Assembly (NCBI GenBank): GCA_019115085.1
Contig: DXEF01000008.1
Coordinates: forward strand, 1-58,198
Origin: Candidatus Agathobaculum pullicola
Lineage (GTDB): Bacteria > Bacillota > Clostridia > Oscillospirales > Butyricicoccaceae
Length of the DNA stretch: 58,198 nt
Reading direction: 5' to 3'
Below the pieces are notes generated by a model. It saw nothing but the letters and a program-made list of their open reading frames with translations, was not told the DNA's origin and did not search any database. Shown here in pieces: positions 52,298 to 58,198 of this stretch (the stretch's first letter is position 1; each line of letters opens with the position of its first letter). The translations under genes were made by a program, and so were the position numbers.

Positions 52298-53806
52298 TCA
52301 GTCGATGAAATACTTGTTAATGCCGTTGATGTAGGCCTTGATAGATGCCTCGATCACGTCGGTCGATACGCCGCGGCCGGTTACAATCTCACTGCCGTCG
52401 ATGCTGATTTTGGCGATCGCTTCCGCCTGCGCGTCCTCACCGTCGGTCATGGAGCGCAGCGTGTAATCCTCTAGCTCCACATCCTTGCCGACAATTTTAT
52501 TGATAGCGCGGAACGCAGCATTGATCGGGCCGTCGGAAACCGCGGCGCGCTCAAACGTCTCATCGCCCTTCTTCACGCGGATAACCGCCGTTGAGGTGAT
52601 GGTGTTGCCGGAATTAATGACAAAGCGGTCAAGCGTATAGCGCTCCTCACCGGAAACCGGCACCGCGCCGACCAAAGCTTCCAAATCGCGATCCTTGATG
52701 ACCTTTTTCTTATCGGCCAGCGCCTTGAACTTATCAAAGGCTTTATCAAGCTTTTCCTTATCCAGCGAATAGCCGAGCTCACGCAGGCGCTCTTCAAACG
52801 CATGACGGCCGGAATGTTTGCCCAGTACGATGGCATTCTTCGGAATACCAACCGATTCGGGCGTCATAATCTCATAGGTTTCCTTGTTGGCCATCACGCC
52901 ATGCTGGTGGATGCCCGCTTCGTGTGCGAAGGCATTGGCGCCGACGATCGGCTTGGTCGGTGCAACCGAAACACCGGTGATCGTCTGAATCATACGGCTG
53001 GCGCGGTAAATCTGATGGGTGTCAATGTTGCACTGCACGCCAAACAGATCCTTGCGGGTATTGAGCGCCATAACACACTCTTCCATCGAGGCGTTGCCCG
53101 CGCGCTCGCCGATGCCGTTTATCGTACATTCGATCTGATCGATACCGGCTTCCACACCGGCCAGCGAGTTGGCTACCGCCATGCCGAGGTCGTTGTGCAT
53201 ATGGCAGGACAGGATGACGTTCTCGATGCCCTCCGTGTGCTCACGCAGATAGCGGATGCGGGCCGCATACTCCTCCGGGATCATATAACCGACCGTGTCC
53301 GGGATGTTCAGCGTGGTCGCGCCGGCCTTGATAGCGGTCTCGAACACGCGGCACAAAAAGTCCATATCCGAACGGCAGGCATCCTCGGCTGAGAACTCAA
53401 CGTCCTCGCAGTACTTCTTGGCGTATGCCACATTGTGCGCCACCGATTCAATGACCTCGTCCGGCGTCATCTTGAGCTTATATTCCATATGTAAGGGCGA
53501 GGTTGCAAGAAAGGTATGGATACGAGCGGAGTCCGCACGGCGGATGGAATTCCATGCCGCATCAATATCCTTTTCCACGCAGCGCGCCAGCGAGCAGATG
53601 GTCGAGCCGTGCACATTATCCGCAATTGCCGCGATCGCCGCCGCGTCGCCGGGCGAGGAGGCAGCGAAGCCCGCTTCAATAATGTCTACCTTCAAAGCCT
53701 CCAGCTGCTTGGCAACCTCGATTTTTTCATTCAGGTTCATGCTGCAGCCGGGAGACTGCTCACCGTCACGCAGCGTCGTGTCAAAAATTCGGATGGTTCT
53801 TGCCAT
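52298..53806 (-). CDS. leuA: 2-isopropylmalate synthase
   Basis: A 502-residue first enzyme of the leucine branch. The TIM barrel (1-280) has RIFDTTLRDGEQSPGCSMN and the HMHNDLGMAVANSLAGVEAG metal site; the C-terminal regulatory domain (about 385-502) with VTGRGVSTDVIEASIKAYI mediates leucine feedback. ATG 53806 has GAGGA upstream; the longer frame to 53848 runs into the T-box terminator. Expression is controlled by the T-box leader. Confidence 0.98.
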   Translation of the reverse strand: MARTIRIFDTTLRDGEQSPGCSMNLNEKIEVAKQLEALKVDIIEAGFAASSPGDAAAIAAIADNVHGSTICSLARCVEKDIDAAWNSIRRADSARIHTFLATSPLHMEYKLKMTPDEVIESVAHNVAYAKKYCEDVEFSAEDACRSDMDFLCRVFETAIKAGATTLNIPDTVGYMIPEEYAARIRYLREHTEGIENVILSCHMHNDLGMAVANSLAGVEAGIDQIECTINGIGERAGNASMEECVMALNTRKDLFGVQCNIDTHQIYRASRMIQTITGVSVAPTKPIVGANAFAHEAGIHQHGVMANKETYEIMTPESVGIPKNAIVLGKHSGRHAFEERLRELGYSLDKEKLDKAFDKFKALADKKKVIKDRDLEALVGAVPVSGEERYTLDRFVINSGNTITSTAVIRVKKGDETFERAAVSDGPINAAFRAINKIVGKDVELEDYTLRSMTDGEDAQAEAIAKISIDGSEIVTGRGVSTDVIEASIKAYINGINKYFID

Positions 53807-53845
53807 GTTCTTGTCCTCACTTTCTTGTCTTTTGGTGTACAGGGA

Positions 53846-54120
53846 CAAAAAAAGCTTCGTCCCTTAATCAAAATTAAGAGACGAAGCATAACTCCGCGGT
53901 ACCACTCTTGTTGCCGCATAAAAGACGGCCACTCAGCGCGTATCAAACAATACGCCGCCCCTGTAACGGTGGGCATCCGTTCCCTCCTACCGGCCGGACG
54001 GCTTTCAGCGGACCGCTCCCGGGCGAGTTTCACCGTTTCCTGACGCTGCCTTGCACCAACCGACAGCTCTCTGTGGACAGGGATGCGATTACTTTACCCG
54101 TTCATCACCTTTTGCAATAT
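53846..54120 (-). promoter_or_regulatory. T-box riboswitch (leucine, specifier CUC) upstream of leuA
   Basis: On the minus strand the T-box core TGGTACCGCGG (53894-53904) base-pairs the uncharged tRNA end. The leader starts with a stem I region containing AGTAATCG-type and GGGAGCGG-type elements. The likely specifier codon is CTC at 54025-54027 (in AAACTCGCC), encoding leucine. The terminator GCTTCGTC... / GACGAAGC (53854-53887) with seven Ts competes with the antiterminator. Starvation for leucine should turn on leuACDB. Confidence 0.95.
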
Positions 54121-54126
54121 GATATT

Positions 54127-54155
54127 ATATTAGACTTTGGCCGCGCGATTGTCAA
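54127..54155 (-). promoter_or_regulatory. promoter of the leuACDB operon
   Basis: On the minus strand TTGACA (54150-54155), 17 bp, TAATAT (54127-54132), with TATAAT three bases further on as an alternative. Confidence 0.82.
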
Positions 54156-54191
54156 GAGGTATTTTTAATTTTTCCTTCCAAAGCTGTCGAC

Positions 54192-54220
54192 TTGCGAAGA
54201 TTGCAGCAATCTGGTATAGT
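54192..54220 (+). promoter_or_regulatory. promoter with a palindrome in its spacer, dicarboxylate symporter gene
   Basis: TTGCGA (54192-54197), 17 bp, TATAGT (54215-54220). The spacer begins with the perfect palindrome AGATTGC-A-GCAATCT (54198-54212), well placed for a repressor. Confidence 0.75.
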
Positions 54221-54256
54221 AATAGCTATACTGCAAAAAAAGAGGAGCAAAAATAC

Positions 54257-55453
54257 GTGAAACAACTGGGATTGCTTATTCGTTTGATTGTCGGCATCAT
54301 CGCCGGTACACTGATTGGCCTGTGCGGCAGCTGGTTCGGCATCGCAGACTCCGCCGCATTCATCGCCGTCGTACGCTTGTTTGCCACCTTTACGTCGCTG
54401 TTCTCCACCTTCCTGTCCTTTATGATTCCGCTGATCATTCTCTCGTTTATCACGGTGGGCATGGCGGAACTGGGCAAAAAAGCCAATCGTCTGTTCGGCA
54501 TCACGCTACTGCTGGCATACGGCACCACGGTCATCTCCGGTTTTCTCACTTTCCTTATCGGCAAGGCAGTGCTGCCTTCGCTCATCCAGCCTATCACGGG
54601 CGATGTACTGGAAAGCAACGCCTTTCAGCCGTTTTTCACCATTGAGGTGCAGCCAATCTTCAGCGTAATGACCGCACTGGTGCTTGCGTTCGTGCTTGGC
54701 ATCGGCATGGCAAACCTGCGCGGTTCCTCCCTGCTGGACGTGTGCCGCGACCTGCAGCGGATTGTCTCCGGCGTGCTCAAACGAATCATCATTCCGCTGA
54801 TTCCGGTCCACATTGCGGGCCTGTTCTGCAACATTGCCGCAGAAGGCCGCCTGTTTGCCACCATTAAGATGTTTGCCTCCCTGTATGGCATCATCATTGT
54901 GCTGCAGCTTGTGTATATCTTCTCACAGTTTGGACTGGCCAGCGTGGTTTGCCACAAAAATCACTTTAAAAGTATGAAAAATGTTGTGCCCGCTTATTTT
55001 ACCGCACTGGGCACTCAGTCCTCCGCCTCCACAATTCCGGTGGCGCTGGGCTGTGCCTATAACAACGATGTCAATGAAGATGTCGCGGATTTTGTTGTGC
55101 CGCTGTGCGCAACCATCAACTTAAACGGCGACACCATTTGTCTTGTTCTCGGCTCGATGGGCATAATGATCGCCAGCGGCCTGACGCCTACCCTTGCCAT
55201 GTTTGCCTCCTTTATTATGATGCTCGGCGTGACCATGGTTGCCGCACCGGGCGTGCCCGGTGGCGGCGTGATGGCGGCGCTCGGCCTCATCACCTCTATG
55301 CTCGGCTTCACCAACCCCATGCAGCAGCTGATTATTGCGCTGCACTTCTCACAGGATAGCTTCGGTACTGCGACCAATGTAACGGGCGATCAGGCGATTG
55401 CGCTGATCGTCGACCGGATTGATCGCGCGGACAGCGAGAAAACTGCTTACTGA
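54257..55453 (+). CDS. dicarboxylate/amino acid:cation symporter (DAACS family)
   Basis: A 398-residue GltPh/SstT-type transporter with eight expected membrane helices and two re-entrant loops. The family sites are visible: GTQSSASTIPVALGCAYNND (HP1 serine-rich loop, near 276), CATINLNGDTICLVLGSMG (TM7), and VAAPGVPGGGVMAALGLITS (HP2). Substrate is probably a sodium-coupled glutamate, aspartate, serine or C4-dicarboxylate. GTG 54257 was chosen because AGAGGAG lies 9 bp upstream; the longer frame crosses the promoter. Confidence 0.94.
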   Translation: MKQLGLLIRLIVGIIAGTLIGLCGSWFGIADSAAFIAVVRLFATFTSLFSTFLSFMIPLIILSFITVGMAELGKKANRLFGITLLLAYGTTVISGFLTFLIGKAVLPSLIQPITGDVLESNAFQPFFTIEVQPIFSVMTALVLAFVLGIGMANLRGSSLLDVCRDLQRIVSGVLKRIIIPLIPVHIAGLFCNIAAEGRLFATIKMFASLYGIIIVLQLVYIFSQFGLASVVCHKNHFKSMKNVVPAYFTALGTQSSASTIPVALGCAYNNDVNEDVADFVVPLCATINLNGDTICLVLGSMGIMIASGLTPTLAMFASFIMMLGVTMVAAPGVPGGGVMAALGLITSMLGFTNPMQQLIIALHFSQDSFGTATNVTGDQAIALIVDRIDRADSEKTAY

Positions 55454-55475
55454 TTGACAGAAAGGAGCGCCTGCC

Positions 55476-56048
55476 TTGGAGGTACTGCTTGACATCATCC
55501 GCTCATTTGACTTTGATATTCTGTATGAGATTTCCACGCATTTGCGCGGCGGTATATCCGACACATTCTGGAAATTCTTTTCACTGATCGGCAATGCCGG
55601 CGCCGTTTGGATTGTGCTGGCCATTTCCTTACTTTGCTTTCGCAAAACGCGGCGCGCGGGCGCCGCGATGCTGGTGGCAATGCTCATCGGCCTGCTCATC
55701 GGTAATGTATGGCTCAAGGAATGGATTATGCGTCCCCGCCCCTTTGTAACGCATCCGGAGCTGACCGCCCTGCTCGATCCGGGCGACCGGTGGTCCTTCC
55801 CATCCGGTCATACCCTATCCTCTTTTGCGGCGGCGACAGCCTTGTGCTTTTTTCATCGCAAATCCGGCGTATTTGCCTACATCTTGGCGGCGCTGATTGC
55901 TTTTTCCCGGCTCTATGCCAGCGTGCACTATCCAACGGATGTGCTGGCCGGTCTGCTGCTGGGTATTCTGTGTGGCCTGATTGGCGCATGGCTGACCGAC
56001 CGCGTCGCTGACCGCATCCATACTATACGGCTGAGAAAGGGTTCGTAA
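55476..56048 (+). CDS. PAP2-family membrane phosphatase
   Basis: A 190-residue membrane phosphatase with about five helices. All three catalytic motifs are present: KEWIMRPRP (near 80-88), FPSGHTLSS (near 108-116) and SRLYASVHYPTDVLAG (near 143-158). Likely substrates are undecaprenyl pyrophosphate or phosphatidic-acid-type lipids. The start is TTG 55476 with AAAGGAG 8 bp upstream. It is followed directly by a flippase gene, suggesting cell-envelope polymer export. Confidence 0.93.
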   Translation: MEVLLDIIRSFDFDILYEISTHLRGGISDTFWKFFSLIGNAGAVWIVLAISLLCFRKTRRAGAAMLVAMLIGLLIGNVWLKEWIMRPRPFVTHPELTALLDPGDRWSFPSGHTLSSFAAATALCFFHRKSGVFAYILAALIAFSRLYASVHYPTDVLAGLLLGILCGLIGAWLTDRVADRIHTIRLRKGS

Positions 56049-57467
56049 ATGAATCAGTATAAGCGGCTTTTGAGCAACACCTTTATCTTTGCAGTCGGCA
56101 CGTTCAGCTCCAAAATCCTTGTCATCCTCATGCTGCGTTTCTATACCGGTATGATGACCACGGACGAGATGGGCGTTGCCGATTTGATTGTGAAAACCAC
56201 CAGCATCCTTTATCCGGTCGTTTCGCTCTCCATCGGACAGGCAATCATCCGCTACGGTTTGGAACGCCGCCGTCGCAAAAGCGATGTGTTCACCATCGGT
56301 CTGGCAACCATCCTGTGCGGCTTTGTCATTGCGCTGCCCTTCCATCCGCTGCTCGGCCTTATCCACTACAACACCTCAACCGGCGCGACTGGTTCGCTGC
56401 TGGAATACCAGTGGCTTATCTATCTATATGTACTGACCTCCTGCACGCAAAATGCCTGTAGCCAGTTCATCCGAGCGCTGGGATATGTACGGCTGTACGC
56501 CGTTGACGGTATTTTCCGAACCTTTGTCACCATCCTGCTCAACATCCTGTATCTGACGGTATTCAAATGGAATATCTTCGGCTATGTATTCTCCATCATC
56601 TGCGCGGACGCGCTTTCCACGGTCTGCCTGTTCCTGCTGGCAAGCCTGTGGAAGTATATCCGGCTGCGCAAACCCAATTTTTATTTATGGCGCAGCATGC
56701 TGGCCTACTCGCTGCCGCTGGTGCCGGATGCGATTCTGGTCTATATCATCGGCTTTTCCGATCAGGCATTCCTTGCGGCCATGCAGGACACCTCGGTCAG
56801 TGCGATTTACTCCATTGCATACCGTGTGCCGACATTGGTTGCTCTGGTTGCCTCCATTTTCGTCGATGCGTGGCAGATTTCCATTGTCAATAACAACTCG
56901 CGGGAGGAGCAAATTCAGTTTTTCTCCAACGTCGGCAACACTTACAGCTCGATTGTATTCATCATCGCGTCGGGCGGCATCATGTGCGCCAAGCTCGCCA
57001 TCACCGTATTGGCCGTGCCCAGCTACTATATCGGCTGGACCTTCATTCCGGTGCTCGCGGTTGGCGCGGGCTTTAACTGTCTTTCGAGTTTTCAGAAGAG
57101 CGTATATCTGCTGGAAAAACGCACGGTTCCCTCGTTCCTGTCCACCGCGTTTTCCGCAGTTGTCAATATTACGCTCAACGCGCTGCTCATCCCGCGCTAC
57201 GGCGGCATGGGCGCGGCGACGGCGACACTCATCAGCTATGTTGTCCTGTTCCTGTACCGTGCGATTGACAGCCGTCGCTTCATGCCGGTGCGCTGGAATA
57301 AAAAGCGACTGGGCGGCACTGTGCTTCTGCTGTGTGTGCAGGGGGCTTTGATGCTGCTCGAGCCGCCGCTTTGGTTGCTGTGGCAGCTGCTGCTGTTTCT
57401 TGTTGTATTTCTGCTCAATTGCCGCGAACTGCTGGTGGGCGTCAATAAGCTGCTGCACCGCGCATAA
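56049..57467 (+). CDS. polysaccharide flippase (MOP superfamily, Wzx-like)
   Basis: A 472-residue membrane protein with about 14 helices. The N-terminal region (NTFIFAVGTFSSKILVILML, RFYTGMMTTDEMGVADLIV) and the C-terminal polysaccharide-synthesis domain fit MOP/Wzx transporters that flip lipid-linked oligosaccharides. ATG 56049 immediately follows the PAP2 stop with AAAGGG upstream. It ends 135 bp before the second recombinase, in a region that probably holds the insertion border of the right-hand element. Confidence 0.92.
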   Translation: MNQYKRLLSNTFIFAVGTFSSKILVILMLRFYTGMMTTDEMGVADLIVKTTSILYPVVSLSIGQAIIRYGLERRRRKSDVFTIGLATILCGFVIALPFHPLLGLIHYNTSTGATGSLLEYQWLIYLYVLTSCTQNACSQFIRALGYVRLYAVDGIFRTFVTILLNILYLTVFKWNIFGYVFSIICADALSTVCLFLLASLWKYIRLRKPNFYLWRSMLAYSLPLVPDAILVYIIGFSDQAFLAAMQDTSVSAIYSIAYRVPTLVALVASIFVDAWQISIVNNNSREEQIQFFSNVGNTYSSIVFIIASGGIMCAKLAITVLAVPSYYIGWTFIPVLAVGAGFNCLSSFQKSVYLLEKRTVPSFLSTAFSAVVNITLNALLIPRYGGMGAATATLISYVVLFLYRAIDSRRFMPVRWNKKRLGGTVLLLCVQGALMLLEPPLWLLWQLLLFLVVFLLNCRELLVGVNKLLHRA

Positions 57468-57602
57468 ACAGCCCCATACCAAAAGAAAACGCCGGACTCC
57501 TGGGGAACCGGTGCATAGGGACAATTTATGAACCTACCCATATAACTTAATATTTGTTCCTGTGGAGGGAGGCTGTGTTTCAGCACAGCCTCCCTTTTCT
57601 GC
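57468..57602. other. likely junction between chromosome and right-hand mobile element
   Basis: Non-coding. It contains a strong hairpin (57567-57594, GGGAGGCTGTG / CACAGCCTCCC, then TTTTC on the plus strand) close to the recombinase stop. The left part is likely host sequence, the right part element sequence; no repeat marks the exact border. Confidence 0.5.
57567..57594 (+). terminator. perfect 11-bp hairpin near the recombinase 3' end
   Basis: GGGAGGCTGTG (57567-57577) pairs with CACAGCCTCCC (57584-57594), followed by TTTTCT on the plus strand. It may terminate the flippase operon, or be part of the element end. Confidence 0.7.
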
Positions 57603-58198
57603 TCATGCGACCTCGTTTGGAATTGCTTCTGCCACGGAATCCGCCATACTCCGAGGCAGTTCATCCACCAGGCCGATGTCACGATAGTAGATGCGTACCT
57701 TCTGCGGTGCTGTGCGGGAGTATTTCTCCGCACGCTCACCGGCCTCCACTCGCTTGATGAAGATGCGCAGGATCTCAGCGGTCAGCTCCGGGATCTCCTT
57801 GTACCGCTTGGCATTCTCAATGAACCGGGCAATATTGGAGCTGGAGTCTTTCAGCTCCTGAAGCCTTACTTCCATAGCGGGGAGCCGTTCCTGGATCTCT
57901 TTTTGCTCGATAGTGTACTCCTGAGAGAGGATGCGGTACTGCTCATCCGGGATGCGTCCAAGTACACTGTCCTCGTAGAGCCGTTTGAACAGCTTCGTCA
58001 GCTCGGCCTGGCGCTTCTGCATGGTGTCGATCTTCTTCTGGAGCACTGCGATCTCCTGCTGCGCCTCCTTACCCTGCTTCTTGCGGATATGCTCTGCAAA
58101 CCGCAGCTCATTCTGACGAGCAAAGTGTGTGACACGGCGGATGTCATCCAGAAGGATGGCACTGAGTTCCTGTTCCCGGATGTAATGACCAGAGCAGA
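57603..58198 (-). CDS. C-terminal part of a large serine recombinase (5' end outside window)
   Basis: The minus-strand frame is open from the window edge to TGA 57603-57605 (198 codons seen). The visible part starts at the end of a zinc ribbon (CSGHYIREQELSA), then a long coiled coil (RRVTHFARQNELRFAEHIRK through LQELKDSSSNIARF), and a DUF4368-type end (PELTAEILRIFIKRVEAGER, PQKVRIYYRDIGLVDELP). This is the C-terminus of a Tn-type serine recombinase that differs clearly from the one at 1817-3343. The catalytic domain is outside the window. Confidence 0.93.
   Translation of the reverse strand, partial: CSGHYIREQELSAILLDDIRRVTHFARQNELRFAEHIRKKQGKEAQQEIAVLQKKIDTMQKRQAELTKLFKRLYEDSVLGRIPDEQYRILSQEYTIEQKEIQERLPAMEVRLQELKDSSSNIARFIENAKRYKEIPELTAEILRIFIKRVEAGERAEKYSRTAPQKVRIYYRDIGLVDELPRSMADSVAEAIPNEVA

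Noticed and set aside
3344-57602. Shared direct repeats between the two recombinase-containing ends, which would make the whole interval one element
   Set aside because: I could not find matching sequences at 3290-3420 and 57470-57600, the recombinases differ, and the interval is core metabolism.
1-58198. CRISPR arrays, rRNA genes and insertion sequences with terminal repeats
   Set aside because: No regularly spaced repeats, no rRNA-like stretches and no transposase genes other than the two serine recombinases were seen.

Overview
The window looks like a chromosome segment from an anaerobic, probably spore-forming Clostridia bacterium of the Oscillospirales type (Butyricicoccus/Agathobaculum/Faecalibacterium neighbourhood is my best guess). 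Reasons: moderately high GC with strong AGGAGG ribosome binding sites, DapL-type lysine synthesis, a type III glutamine synthetase, the gdpP-rplI-dnaB-tilS-hpt-ftsH series, a T-box leader on the leucine operon, and small Cys/Gly-rich coat-like proteins. Several genes use TTG starts behind good Shine-Dalgarno sites. The assignment is inference; no rRNA gene is present.

Layout. 1-3343 is the end of a mobile element: the tail of a linear-amide hydrolase-like gene, a Vat/CatB-type acetyltransferase, a small sigma-like factor, a frameshifted helix-turn-helix gene and a large serine recombinase split by an in-frame TAG. 3344-9200 is host chromosome: tRNA-Val(GAC), efp, a tiny Cys-rich membrane protein, mtaB, a conserved unknown, an SH3b-NlpC/P60 hydrolase and a coat-like Cys/Gly protein. 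9237-20846 is a nitrogen-assimilation block: an Amt-PII fusion, glnN (GSIII), and divergently a split archaeal-type glutamate synthase operon ending in a GlnA-like protein and an ANTAR regulator. 21027-25353 holds dapF-pyrG-dapL and a ComF-like gene. 25363-30885 holds a membrane-bound XRE regulator, a 62-aa protein and the ACT-hom-thrB-lysC operon. 31116-40433 holds an NSS transporter and the ftsH/hpt/tilS/dnaB/rplI/gdpP series. 40612-49151 holds glpK, a run of minus-strand genes from DUF2156 through fthC and mltG to U32, and a WecG/TagA glycosyltransferase. 49426-54155 is the T-box-controlled leuACDB operon. 54257-57467 holds a dicarboxylate symporter, a PAP2 phosphatase and a flippase. 57603 to the end is the C-terminus of a second, different serine recombinase, so another element starts at the right edge.

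The most interesting system is the nitrogen block. The three transcription units glnN, amt and glt each carry, close to the RNA 5' end, a short hairpin with a six-base loop of the form AA(A/U)GGC (A at 1, G at 4, the signature reported for ANTAR-protein RNA targets). In all three the loop and 3' arm are also the start of a long terminator stem, so the two folds exclude each other. The glt operon itself encodes an ANTAR protein whose receiver domain has lost its phosphorylation residues (Asn at the Asp site). Immediately upstream is a GlnA homologue that has lost three catalytic residues (Asp50->Asn, Glu129->Ala, Glu357->Lys in E. coli numbering). I infer an antitermination circuit in which a pseudo-glutamine synthetase may be the nitrogen sensor for a phosphorylation-independent ANTAR protein. 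Motifs and residues are visible in the sequence; the circuit is a hypothesis.
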